From contig NC_081822.1 of assembly GCF_030704535.1 (NCBI RefSeq), positions 13,385,001 through 13,449,000 on the forward strand: DNA of 64,000 nucleotides. Reading direction: 5' to 3'. The position numbers were made by a program, and so were the translations under genes. The notes below the pieces were generated by a model that was given only the letters and a program-made list of their open reading frames with translations, was not told the DNA's origin and ran no database searches. Source of the stretch: Vitis vinifera (lineage: Eukaryota; Streptophyta; Magnoliopsida; Vitales; Vitaceae). Positions 48,301 to 59,856 of this stretch are shown here, piece by piece; the stretch's first letter is position 1, and each line of letters begins with the position of its first letter.

Positions 48301-51300
48301 CGGAAGAAATTGTCATAGTTTCATTCAATAAACTACTTATTGAACTCTGCTAGTACTTTGGACATAATGTACTTCAATTGCACTTCTGGAAAACCTTCAC
48401 AGAATCATAGATTAAGCCCACTCAAGATTCTTGACTCTATTTAACTTAATAATAGTGTTTTGTATTCCAAAACTGTAAGCAAGCATCCTAAAGGATGAGA
48501 AAAAAATTAATATTGACTAAGATTATAGCGTATAAATGACAAACGAAGCTATATGAGATACCTTCAGTCAGAAGTCTGTCAGAAGTCTCATAGAATGTGA
48601 TTGTGGTTCTGATAAAGATTTAAAAAAAAAACTTGGGTTTTAGCAATTTGATAATGGTTCTTTCCTATGACTTCTTTCTGGCTGGGTATCTGTAAACATA
48701 AAAATGGTGTGTCAATCCTTGTAAAAGGTGGTAGGAATAGAAGAGAGTGGGAGAAGAACTTTCGTGTCACCATGCAAGAAAGAAATTTTAAGATGAAAGT
48801 AAGATTCTATAAACTTTGGAGAACTCTTAGATTTGTCCTTCAGAAAATAAATCCATGTTTTTCAAGTAAATGACCAGAAAATAAAGTATGATAATCCACA
48901 GGCTTTATTCAAGCAGAAATACCTCAGGAAAGGTAACAGAGCTAATAAGGGCTTTCATCTTATAATATAATCCTATAACTCTCTTACCTCACAACCAAAC
49001 AATGATAACCTACTGTCAAAGTACAGGGCATGAATAATTTGTTTTCCACCTCCCTTTTTTTAGGTGTGCATTTGTTTTTCCTTTTTTCCCTCCAAAATTT
49101 GAGATTTCTCCAATCAAAATATTTTCTATACAGATTTTTCTCTGTATCCATAATATTGTCTTGGCCTAGATAATTATTGATAGCAATACCATGCAGCATG
49201 TTAAATAATTTGCATTTTTTAAATGTTGTAACTATAAAAAATATCTTGGTTGGTATTTACTTAATGGTGATCTATAAATATTTAAGCCATTTTTATCTTC
49301 ACTACTAATGAATTTATACAATGAAGGTTATATCTTTAGTGTTATTAAAAACTTTCTTTGCAATTCGATTTGTCTGATTCACAATCATTTTGTTTGGTGT
49401 CATGAATTAATTGATTTTTTTTTTCATATGAATCCCATTTATTTGAATCTTTATTTTTAGCTTGGGTGGGCAGAATTTGGTTTTGGTCAGTTTATAACCA
49501 ACCGACGAACCGATCCAAGTTGGTCTGTTTTAATTAAACTGGAACTGATTAATTTATTGACCCAAACCAACCCCATTTAACATCAGTTCAGTTTGATTTG
49601 GTTCATTTGTTTTGGACATCAACTAGATTATCAAACCGCAAATTAACAGAGAAAGAAGCAGTCAACTAACATGGGGCTATGTGGCTGGAAGTTGGAGGAG
49701 TGAAGGATTGATGGGCTCCAGCTGGTGTAGGTTATTGTGCATGTTGAAGGTTGAGGCAAATGAAAATGAGGAGTTGGGTTTGTGTGTTAATGAGGAATGA
49801 AAAAGAAAAGTAATCATGTGTTGGGTTGTGGATTTTGTGGGTTGGTGCCCTATTAGGGTAGAGTGGTAGAGGATATTGGGTTAGTGTGGACCAATGACTA
49901 AGGATCTGAGGTTGGCCCATATATTTTTTTAAAAATGTTTATACATAGTAAATGTTCGGTTCAGTTTTACACTGGTTTGAAATATTGGTAACCTACAAAA
50001 CCAAACTGAAAGCTTCAGTTTTTTTTTTTTTTTCAAATTAATCCAATAAAATTGAAAATTTTGAAACAATTGATTTGATTCAGTGTGGTCTGGTTTTGCC
50101 TACCCTTATTTTAGCCGGAGAATGTTGATTTACTTTATTTTGCCCCTTTTGCGTTACTAATCTAGATCATATAATCAAAGGTGAATACTTTTATTGCTAA
50201 TGACCTCTTAACCAGAAATTTTCTTATGGCTTCATTTGTAATGAGAGTTGAAACTAGGAACTTTCGCTTTTGGATGAAAGCCTCGACTCTGATTCTGAAA
50301 TACTGAGTGAAAACCTAGATTTGGGGGATTTATTTGGAAAAGTCAGGGAAGCTGCTGAATAATTCTAAGATCATCAATTCTCCATAGGCTTGCTGATATA
50401 TTGAAGAATTAACTGGTTATGTGTTTCTTTCATTATTTCTTGTTACTTTTGGCTTAGTGGGGAATCTTTTAAGCTTTCTAAATGAATGGTTTTTAGGATG
50501 TGATTTTTTTTCTTTTTTTAAACCACAATGATCTTCTGAGGAATATATCATTAAATAAAAAATGAAAAATAAGTAAATAAATAAATAGAAAAGGTGGGAT
50601 AGAATTGGTACACCTCTTTTTGGGCATCTAACCAAGGATTCCATGGGATTCTGATTAGTATTATGTTTATGGATTGGAAAGTTATGTTCTTCAAAAGTTA
50701 GGGAAAAAGTGAAGCTGTCTTAGTGTTTCCCTCCTTTTTATAGTTCCAAGTCAAATTTTGATTATTATGATTGGGGTGGATGATGCCAATTGTATATATA
50801 TCTGATTCATCAAAGATCACAAGGGAGAGAAATTGCATGTTTTCTCCAAGTCAACCAGGATTGGGTCAGCCATTGATGCTAATTTTTTTTGCCCTTTAGG
50901 AAAGATTACTGAGCACCTAAGCTGGGAATAAAAAATCTCCTTCTGAAGAGGGCTCTGTTGTTATATCCTAGGCTACCTCAGGGTGTAGAGACCACTGTTG
51001 GATTGTTCATCAGATGAGAAGGATCCATGTTTTCCCCCATATAATAGGAACCTGAGGACAAGTGGACAATCAAGTGGCCTATGTTTTGGCTAAAATTGGA
51101 GCTAACTAATGGACTTTGTTGGGATCTCTACACCAAACACACCTTAGTTCTCTGTGGATTTTGCTTTTCTTTTTTGCCAGTTCTCATGTAGTTGTCTTTA
51201 TTTAATGATATCTCTTATTTCCTGTATTCTTCTTTCCTTTTTTATTTCTTCTAATGAGCTGTTTTTTTTATTTTAAAGAAAACCATGATCCTGATACTGA

Positions 51301-53300
51301 TAGAACATAAATTATCATTTAGACACTATTATTAATAGAATCATTGAACATTAAATTTTCTTTTCAACATGATGGGGATTATGTTCCAAACATCATGAGC
51401 TGGTGACCAATTGGTTACTTGGACAAGGATATCTGGTGATAGAGTTCAGTATTACCATTCTAGAATAATTTGATCTTTCTTGTATCATTGCATTAGCTGG
51501 GTAGTGGGTGTGTTTCAGTCAGGGGTGCATATGGTATGGGTTCTGCTGCCAGCATCTTAACTGGTGAGGCAGTTAGTAAACCATCAAGATGACCCCTTAC
51601 CTGCTGTCTTCGACTATAGCTGCCATTTGGCCTTTACCGCATGACATAATTATCATTTGATAGTTTTGTTGTCATCAACTGTGGTAACACGCTCAGGAGG
51701 GCCTTGGAGAAAGATGTAGGTGCATAAAAAATAAATAACATAACTTGTATGCTATGTTCTTGTTTGGGTCTTTACATAAAAATTTAATATGAAAATTTCA
51801 GAAAAAAAAAACTAGGAGTTTTGCAGAAGGACAAAAGTGAAGTTCGAGTAGTTGGCTACATTGAAGCAGTTATTGGTGATAGTAGTTGAAGTTCTGCTAG
51901 TTGTGAGAAGGCAATGGAAATCATTAGTGCAAGGAGAAGGATTATTAACTCAGTGATTGAAGATGGGTGGAGAGAATATGGAGGACAGCTTTGACTTGGC
52001 TTTTGAGTTGGTAGTCATGCTTCCTGCCATTCTCTAGCTTGATCCTTCTTGGGGGCATGGGTACTCTATGGTATAAGGTGTTGGAGTAGTGCTTGAGAGG
52101 CATGTCATCCAATAGCAGTAGACAGACTCCAGGGCAGATGTGACTTCATGACTATTATCTATTGCTTTGTGGAGGAAGTGTTTTGGATGGTAATAAAGGA
52201 CTTGATAAAGGGATCTTCTGTTCACCAACAGAGCTTCTCTTGCTTCTGCTCGTATTAACATCCAACCCCAAAGTAACAGTGACCCAATTGCAATCATCCT
52301 CGCATTTGCACTTCTTGCTGATTTCTGTAACAAACTAAATATGTCCAGCTGAGAGCAATACAGGATGTATCATATGTTTTCTTTTGACATCAAAAGTTGC
52401 CAAGGCAATAAGTTGTTACTAAAGCATGGTGGTGCTTTCTAGAGCCTGATGAAGACACTAGTCTTGCAGTAGATTGGAAGGGAAAATGGATTTTCTCCCT
52501 GTGAATCGATTAATTAACTGGGGAAAACATGCCCCCCTTCGTTGTGCATCTTAATTAACATTTTTGATAGGCAAATAATAAATATATAAGAATATACTGA
52601 AAAGAGAGGGTGCAATCCTTGTATACAGTTGAGTATAATATGAACTTCCATGGAAAGATGCAATAGAGGGCAAACAGAAGGCCTGCATTAAAACCTCACT
52701 CCAACCCCAACCTATCTATGAGATCTATAAAGGCTGCACAACTTTTCCCCTGTGAATCAATTGATCAAACAAGCAGAGATTTAGGGATGGGTCTTTCCAG
52801 TTAGCCAGCTGGGACAGCTCCACACCTTTGAAAGTGATTCTATTCTGCCCCTTCATGATGCATCAGAACAAGTTCCAGGATGCTCCACCCAATTATCAAG
52901 CACACTAGTCTTAGGCTATTAGCAATGCACTCTCTTACCATTGATATCTTCTTATCAACCAAATTTTTGGTACTAAAAATTTCTTCTTGAAACTTTTTTA
53001 TAAAATTTGATTGATGGAGAAGCCTAATCTGATATATATGGAATTTCATAGTCTTTCTTTATCGATCCTGCCTTCAATTTATTCATGCATGATTCACATA
53101 TGATGAAACTAGAATGTATGACTGAATTCTTATATGGATGGTACATGTGAGGTATTGTGACTGACTGCATTAATAAACTTTTTTCTTTAATTTTCTGTCA
53201 AAATTCTAATAATGGAATGAAGTGATTGCAGACATCGAGGCCCGAATACAATCAGATTCTTGTAAAGAAGCCTGGTGGACCGGATTGGTGGCCTTACTAG
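45331..53300 (+). CDS. Conserved-looking small membrane protein, 68 residues, split by a 7.8-kb intron
   Basis: Exon 1 is 45331-45468 (46 codons, ending KDL before GTGCGT). Exon 2 is 53232-53300 (TSRPEYNQILVK... ending PDWWPY, after TTGCAG). The join is in phase 0. The protein has a basic N terminus (MRGGSNRNPSTFTR), one hydrophobic helix at about residues 29-44 (EILFVLFFLIAFIIF), and a 22-residue polar tail ending in aromatic residues. I believe very similar short proteins exist across plants but cannot name a family or function. Exon 1 is G+C richer than its surroundings. The ATG was chosen because the upstream in-frame codon is only TTG. The 7763-bp intron is full of element remnants and is extreme for so small a product; the join rests on splice signals and the sense of the tail. 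Confidence 0.8.
46398..47512 (-). mobile_element. Truncated L1-type LINE, reverse transcriptase end and 3' tail
   Basis: Minus-strand frames give the end of a plant LINE ORF2. These are EILGCQVTALPTTYLGLPLG, then RLEKIQRDFIWEGG...KSKGGLGFKNLPTFNK, then a zinc-finger-like NRCYMCKEEETSDYILLHY...CIFWTIWRERNKRAFENCE. Frames change twice and a stretch of about 100 residues appears missing near 46885. The tail ends with the typical CTTTACTTATCACAAAAAGA near 46398. It lies in the large intron of the small gene, opposite to that gene. Confidence 0.85.
47640..48005 (+). mobile_element. 3' fragment of a second LINE, opposite orientation
   Basis: The plus strand encodes KKFWRAALLYILWTIWKERN followed by a stop, then VFESEEQPIQAL. 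This is the same LINE C-terminal motif as the neighbour but divergent. The element ends in an A-rich TTACTTATAAAAATAAAATA tail. Separate insertion from 46398-47512, back to back. Confidence 0.75.
48006..49461. other. Intron sequence of the small gene, no element assigned
   Basis: No gene or clear transposon ends were seen. Moderately A+T rich with scattered short open frames of no recognised type. Confidence 0.4.
49462..50107. mobile_element. hAT-like non-autonomous TIR element
   Basis: Imperfect inverted ends: TTGGGTGGGCAGAATTTGG on the left; the right end, reverse-complemented, reads AAGGGTAGGCAAAACCAGA. TTTTTAGC (49454-49461) and ATTTTAGC (50108-50115) form an 8-bp near-direct repeat, the target size of hAT elements. 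The interior is rich in AACCAACC/GGTTTGG words with no transposase. Confidence 0.5.
50116..52558. other. Intron sequence of the small gene, decayed repeats
   Basis: No clear element ends. A short plus-strand frame near 51055-51110 (GQVDNQVAYVLAKIGAN) resembles the end of a retroelement RNase H domain. A minus-strand open frame at 52034-52333 (NARMIAIGSLLLWGW...) is unassigned. Confidence 0.35.
52559..52720 (-). mobile_element. Possible LINE 3' tail
   Basis: In minus orientation the sequence ends ...TTTATTATTTGCCTATCAAA, preceded by TATACAAGGATTGCACCCTC. This resembles the 3' tail of the LINE at 46398. No coding motif was confirmed. Confidence 0.3.
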
Positions 53301-53795
53301 AAGCTTTCATGGAGATTCTGAAGACTATATTTATTAAAGATCCAGGATATTCAGCTACAATTAGTAGTTCACTAGTTAGTTCTTCCTGTATGTAATTCCC
53401 ACATGAAATCAGAAGATGAAATAATGTGAATATGCTGTCAGAATTTGAGGACTTGGTTGCAGTTCTTTCAAAAACAATGAAATCTTGTTTCTAAGGGGAT
53501 ATTGATCGAGTTAGTGTGTACTTTTTCTTATCGACTGGCTGCCCGTCTCTGTTACTTTTAAGCTATCATGTGTCTTTCGAGACCCCTTACAAGCAATTTC
53601 TTGCTAAGAAATTCATCGTTCTTATTTGTTTCTTGGTCCTTTTGATGTTGAAAAAAAAGTTATAAAGGAACTAGTTAGTCTGTTTTGATTTTATAAAACG
53701 TCCCATTTTCTTATGTTTACTAACATAAGGTTTAAACCAATTAAAATTAAAAATAACTTTTAAGACCCTGAGTCCAGCTAGAAATAGAAATTTGA
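53301..53795. other. 3' flank of the small membrane-protein gene
   Basis: Probable 3' untranslated region and downstream flank. No gene or element boundary is visible before the 9-bp target repeat at 53796. Confidence 0.4.
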
Positions 53796-53804
53796 CTAAT
53801 TATT

Positions 53805-54401
53805 AGAGGGGGCAACTTGGGTAGGTTGACCCGACCCAATCCAAATTCAATCTGACATTTATATGGATTTGAACAATTATTTTCAATATTCGGATTGGAC
53901 TTAGATTATATTTTTTTTTTTAATTTAAGCTCAATTTGAATTGGACTCGAAGTAAGCTTTGGACAATTCAAGCCTAACCTGAATCCAATTTAATATTTTT
54001 ATAATAGATATTATCCTATATAATCATATTGATTTTCTTTTTCTATTTTTAATAAAAAAAACCATCAAATTGTATTATATCATATATTTTTTTTATTTTT
54101 TTTATATAAATTTATGTTTATTCTTTTATTATTATTTTGAAATTTTGTCTTATTTATTATTTAAATTTTCATATAATTAATTTAAAAAGTTTTTTAAAAA
54201 ATATTATGAATTAAATTTGAATTATTCAACAAGACCAATTTGAGTCTAATTTAAACAACTCAAATTCAACTTAAGTTTAGAAAAATGAAATTGGATTGGA
54301 TTGAAATTTGGGTTGAGTTGAAATTGGGTTGATTGTTTCTTAATTTGTGTTGGTTTTAGGTTAGTCATCAATTTGACCAACCCATTCAAGTTGCAAGCAA
54401 T
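53805..54401. mobile_element. MULE-like non-autonomous element with perfect 9-bp target duplication
   Basis: A 597-bp unit flanked by CTAATTATT on both sides (53796-53804 and 54402-54410). Ends AGAGGGGGCAACTTGGGTAG and CCCATTCAAGTTGCAAGCAAT are imperfect inverted repeats. The interior matches the elements at 43471 and 41742. A 9-bp target duplication is the mark of Mutator-like elements. Confidence 0.75.
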
Positions 54402-54410
54402 CTAATTATT

Positions 54411-54839
54411 TATGGATTTAAAATTTTTTATTTTATTTTAATTCTTTTTAAAATAATTATCTTTATCATTTAATATTTTTTATAATAATATTTAACTTTC
54501 TTTAAATATTGTCCAAAATAAAATTTTGTCCAACCCTATCATATTCAAGTGCTCAAAAATGTTGGGATTTATTTTTATTTAATTTGAAAGCTACGAAATA
54601 ATTAAATTATTATTATTTTTTTCTTCAACCCTTCACCTGTTCTCCACTTTCTAGTCCCATAAAAATGAAAAAAGGTGAATCAAACTACTGCAAATTGATC
54701 GGAGGGAGACATGATTTGGAGGAGCCCTGTTTCAGCAGAACCTCAAATTCTGCTTGTCATTGATAAGAAAGAAAGAGCACAATTTCGTCACACAGAGACT
54801 ATTATTTCTATGGTAATTAAGAAGCAACGGGAAATAAAA
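54411..54839. other. Intergenic, peroxidase 3' flank
   Basis: A+T-rich sequence to about 54610, then the probable 3' untranslated region of the minus-strand peroxidase gene. No other gene. Confidence 0.4.
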
Positions 54840-56127
54840 CTACAAAGGGACTCCATTAACAGCTGTGCAAATACGTCTGATCTCTCCTTGTGAACCCGTC
54901 TTCACTCCAATGTTACCCATCTTCACCATTGCCTCTGCAAAGTCCTGCCCAAATGCAGAACTCCCGCGCTGCCCAATGTAGGAGTCCACCACCCGCTTGG
55001 TTGCTCTGTCATCGTAAAGCCTAGCATCACTCTCTATCACTGCTAATCCATCCCTGATATTCCTCAATATCTGAACATCAAACGTTTCTTCAGTCACCGG
55101 ATCAAGTGGCAGTCGGACATTGATATCTCCCCGAAACGGGCACTTGGCCTTTAGTTTTGGGAGGAAGTCAGGGTTGATTGCAGGATCCGAGCCACCGCCT
55201 TGGGTGAAGTTGTAGAGTCTCGTCTCTATGAAGAAGCATGCAGTTGTCCCAATGGTATGCGCAGCTGAAAAAGAAGGAAAAAAACAAAAAAAACAAAAAA
55301 CAAAAATGGTTACAAAGAATTCATTTTGGGGGAGAGGGCTGCATAATATACCACTGAGAAGAACAAGGTCTCTATCTGAAAGACCCTTTTGCCTGAACTT
55401 TGATTTGAGAAGTTGGATAGAGTCACCGACTTCTGGGATGTTGGCAGCATGGGATATATCTGAGACCCGGCCATCTCTCCGGCCGGTTGGCACCTGATAA
55501 AATGGTCCATTTCTCTGCATCATATCAAGCACAATACCAGAAATTAACAAGAAAAATGATTGATGATTTATATGGAGAAATTAAAGATACCTGAGGAATT
55601 AATTCACACAACATATATACCAAGAACACAGCATCTCTGGCAGCCAAAGCCACTATGTCTGAGCAAGAAACCACTCCTTTGCAAACCCTTTCGAGCATTG
55701 CCTTGGCTTTATCTATCACATCAAAACCACCAAGACCTTGGTTACCAGTTGCCATTCTCTCGCCTGCGTTCCCATTATCAATCAGAATCGATCCGTCACA
55801 GCCCTATAACAACAATCCAACAAGTATTTTCATTAAGAAGTTCTGATACTAATTGAGAAAGAAAGAGGAGATCATCACCTCAACCATGCAGTCATGGAAC
55901 TGCATCCTAAGCAATAGTGCAGGGGTCCTGGGGTTAGAGAGGGTAGCTTCTCTAACAACAGAGCTGACAATGGATTCGGCTTGGGGACATGTTCTAGAGT
56001 AGAAGCCAACTCTGAGCTCGCCTTGTGAAAACCCTATAGGATGAATACAACATAAACTCATAAGAAACATAATTATTAGACCACACTTTGAACTGTAAAT
56101 GGGCATTTTGAAAGGTGAGAACCCCAT
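54840..56127 (-). CDS. PRX43: Secreted class III peroxidase, peroxidase-43-like, four exons
   Basis: Exons on the minus strand are 56127-55879, 55803-55621, 55514-55352 and 55264-54840. This is the classical four-exon structure, in frame, 339 residues. A signal peptide of about 35 residues precedes [16 protein letters not shown]. The distal site is R74, F77, H78 in RMQFHDC; the proximal heme ligand is H201 in [12 protein letters not shown]. All eight disulfide cysteines can be picked out. NFT in exon 4 is a glycosylation motif. An oddity: the residue after the distal FHDC is Met (MVE) where nearly all relatives have Phe. These enzymes oxidise phenolics with hydrogen peroxide in the cell wall or vacuole. 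The paralogue name is from remembered motifs ([26 protein letters not shown]). An in-frame TTG at 56133 is not the start. Confidence 0.93.
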
Positions 56128-57869
56128 GGCCAAGTAGAAAAAGAGATCAAGAGGGACGAAATGGTGTAGAAAAAGAAGGCTGATGAACCCCTAAATATGT
56201 ATCAGCTTTTACGTGCAATGTGTCCAAAAACTGCATGTCTCCCGTTTTCTTCAATCCTTTCTCCACCATTTTTTTGGCTTTTATGGGTAATTCTTGCTTC
56301 GTACTCTTTCACTTCCTTTATTTATTCTTTACTGTCTTTTGGTATCCCACTGGAAAGCAGAAGCTGCAAAAATCTATATAAACTTAGAAGTTGCTTCGCC
56401 CTCTGACCAAGCGCCAACATGAATCATAGCACCCTCTATTTAGCTTTTGAAATATGAGAAGAAAATCTGTCTGTTTTGCGTGTACCTCTGGTCTGAAAGA
56501 CATAAAACTTTTCAATTATGATGAGGTGCTTCAGAAACTAATCAAAATGAGTACTCTCCTAGCATTAAAAAAAAAAGCACTTGGAAAGAAATCATTTTGT
56601 ATCATAAAGACTGGTATTTTTGAATTTTATCAACATGATTATGTATACGGTTGATATCTGTTGAAGGGGTAATTATGACCCACCCCTACATGCACATGGG
56701 TCCAAGGAGGAAAGCCTAAATGACAAAGGTCCTGAATGGTATTTTAGTATGTATCTGGCTGTGCTTTACACAGAGACTCCATTAAGGGAGGGAGACAAGA
56801 ATGGTAAGGTTTGAAACTGCCATCTCTACCCATTTGGTGGACTTGACTCATGGCACACCCTGTCTTTAGAAGGTAGCAGTTGGCAAAAGTCGAAGTGAAG
56901 CCCCTTTTTGACTCTTGCAAATGGCTCATGGGCGCCCCCTTCTCTCCAATTATCTCCATTATTTTTTTACTCAGAGGGACTGGTTTGGAGATGCCAGAAG
57001 GGCATTCACACTGCTTTCTTCTATTTCCAAAGATTAATCCTATTACATTCATTAACTCCTCTAGTCCACCAAGAAAAAAAAGGCAGGAAACATAGCATTG
57101 TTGGAAGGGGGCATTAATTTTCATGTTTTTCTTGAAAACCAAACGCTTGCTGTGCATGGACTTTTGTCTAGTTTTAGGGGCCAACGGCTTAATGGGGCAT
57201 TGGTTTGGCAGTAGAAACAAACAAAAATTGAAACAGAACGTTGACACTTGATGGCCAAGAGAAAACAAAACCGATATAATTTTGACTTTAAGTGGTAAAA
57301 CGACACTGAAATTCACATGCCATGCCAAGTAGGGAATTAAATGGAACTGTTGGGTCCTAAGACAACACTTCTATGTTAAACAATAAAAAGTCGTTTTCTA
57401 CTTCAGAAAACACATTTAACAAACTTTTCGATAAAAAAAAAACAGTTTTGGTTTCAAAAACAGGGTTTTTAAGAACAAAATTGAGGTGTTTCAATTGTTT
57501 TATATATTTTAAAACCTTTATATTATATATGGATGTCCAATGCATTCATGGAGAATTAATAAATTGAGAAATTTATTTTTCATATTTAAATTCTACTTTT
57601 AAAAATTAGTGAGAAGTTTTCTCGAGAATTGTTTATGAAAACAATTTTTTTAAGAATAATTTTATAATATTCTCTTAGGAACATGAATGGTATAGGTTAG
57701 TTAAAATCATATTTTCAAGTTTTGATGATAGTTTTTGAAAATTCGATGAAAATGTTGATAAAGACATCAATAAAATTTAAAACTAGTTATAACAAGTAAT
57801 TTCAAAATATGAAAATTTTGAATAAAATTTGATAAATAATAAAGTAGTCAATGGTATCATATTAATCAA
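56128..57869. other. Intergenic, peroxidase upstream region
   Basis: Promoter side of the peroxidase gene. A minus-strand TTTATATAG at about 56375-56383 is a possible TATA element, though 250 bp from the ATG. No supported gene lies in the remainder; the minus-strand frame at 56744-57328 has no recognised motif. Confidence 0.4.
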
Positions 57870-58145
57870 TGACGGGAGAAGAAGGGTTAACCTTTTATAT
57901 TTAATGTGGACTTTATGGAAGGAAATGAATGAAAGAGTTTTCAACGATGTCGAGTAGTCTAATCAAGCTATTAGTTTTTTTTTATATATTTTTTTTTGTG
58001 AATTGGGTTAGAGTGTATATAGAAGATCACACTTTAACAACAATTGACTTTATAGATCGGTTGTTTGTTAAGTAATTTTTTTTTTTTTAGTCTCTTAATT
58101 ACCTAGTTTTTTTGGATGTTGTTTGTATACTTCATGCATACTGTT
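57870..58145 (+). mobile_element. Decayed LINE 3' end
   Basis: The plus strand translates LYLMWTLWKEMNERVFNDVE, stop, SNQAI, matching the C-terminal WTIWKERN-type motif of the LINEs at 46.4-48.0 kb. A TTTGTATACTTCATGCATACTG tail segment follows. Too decayed to place the 5' end. Confidence 0.65.
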
Positions 58146-59278
58146 TTTGTCATTTTTAGACATTTCTAATAGAAGCCCTTTATTTACCTATATATCTATC
58201 TATATATATATCATATTAAAGAAAGACAATCATCATTTAAAAAATGAATATCAAATACTAATATGGAAAATAATTTATCGGATTAATATCATATTTCCTC
58301 TATTTTATTCCTATATAATTTCATTTGATTTTAATTTCTATATCTTACCATTTAAAAGAAGTAAATTTACCTATACATAACCTTCATATATTTTTCTGCC
58401 ATTTTTACATGTGAAGCACTTAGAATTCTACTAGTGTTTCAAAAAATTTGTGGGCCTTTTATCATTGATTCCCCTTTTCATTATAATCATTGAGTTGCCT
58501 ATATAAGGAGATTTTAAAAGTATAAGATATAATTTAACATAGCACAATTTGCTTTATTTCTATTAAAATAATTTAAAAAATAGGTTATTACATTTTCACT
58601 AATGACGGGAGATCCTTTTAGAAGTCACATTAAATTTAGTAATCTAGCAAAAAAATTAGTGTATTTGTAAATCATTTATTTTTGGAAAATACTAATGTAC
58701 CATCAGTGGTACCTACCCAAATCCAAATCTGGACAACTAAATATATAAGATGAAATCTATATTATTACATGATGGTACAAACAATTTGAATTAGGATGCG
58801 AAGTTACAAATAAATGTGATTGAAGTATAAAATGCACGATGCCACTTGATTGATGGTACCTTTACTCATAAAAAAAAAAAGAAAAAAAAAAGTATACTTC
58901 GATACTATAAATTCATCCAACCTTTTACTAAGTATTCGAGTTTTCTCTTCTTTAGTCATTTTAAATAGCACTAGCATGCCATGTAAATAATTTAATTAAT
59001 TGAGCATCAAACCATAATATCACATTCTCTCGGAGAAAAAAATATCCCCGGGCCCCATTTCAAGACATCATTTCAATGCTTTCTATGAACATAATTGAGA
59101 ATGTATAATATTTAACTAGATTAATAAAGTTAATTGATCTGTGTATTTGGTTACAAATTGAGTCGTGTATTTGACTTTTACTTTCTTTACTTTATACTAG
59201 CCCACAACTACCTTTAATATATTCATATTTTTATTTAAGAATATTATTTCTCAAATAAATTATAAAACATCTATACTT
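58146..59278. other. A+T-rich intergenic sequence
   Basis: No gene or defined element was seen. A run of A with interruptions lies near 58871-58891. Confidence 0.4.
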
Positions 59279-59645
59279 CAGTTTGGTGGCTGTTTTTGAA
59301 AATAATTAAAAAAAAATAGTTTTTGAAAACTATTCTATGATGTTTATTGAACAAAAGTCTGTATCGAACTTGTTTTTAATATTTTTAAATATATTCTAAA
59401 TATTTTTATATATTATGTTTTATTTTTAATCATTCTATATATTTACATTATTATTTTATAAAAAAAGACAAGTAAAAATAATAAAAACCGCTTAAAAGAT
59501 GCTATTTAAAAATACCTTAATTTCTATTCTTAAGAGCAATTCTTAAAAATAGGGAATATAAAATAATTTTTAATTATCAAACATATTTTTTTGGTTTTTT
59601 ATTATAATGAAAAACTGTTTTCGAAATCAGTTACCAAACAAGCCT
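59279..59645. mobile_element. Probable MITE about 210 bp upstream of the SPT5 start codon
   Basis: Imperfect inverted ends: CAGTTTGGTGGCTGTTTTTG on the left; the right end, reverse-complemented, reads GGCTTGTTTGGTAACTGATTT. The A+T-rich interior is partly self-complementary (GTTTTTGAAAAC near 59320). No target duplication was settled. It sits in the SPT5 promoter region. Confidence 0.5.
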
Positions 59646-59826
59646 TGACTTATCCAAATATTGTAAATTAGATATTTGGTCTCGGCCCTATTTTTTCATA
59701 GACGAAGCTCTGAAATTGAAAACCCAACATAGGCAGCATTGTCCGTAAGGCGGTCGCAGCCCCACACAAGCCCCCGACACCTCCTTACTTACCAGCCTAT
59801 TAATCCCAAGTTCCCGATAGCCTTTT

Positions 59827-59834
59827 AGGGTTCT
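59827..59834 (-). promoter_or_regulatory. Telo-box-like motif in the SPT5 leader
   Basis: TTAGGGTT (AACCCTAA on the minus strand) lies about 25 bp before the SPT5 ATG. A full TTAGGGTTT follows at 60168-60176, overlapping the start of intron 1. Such telo boxes are common near starts of plant genes of the expression machinery. Confidence 0.45.
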
Positions 59835-59856
59835 CAATTACTGAAAGATCCACACC

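Noticed and set aside
56744..57328. 194-codon minus-strand frame
   Set aside because: Low-complexity hydrophobic and basic mix with no motif, no splice partner and no start context; treated as chance.
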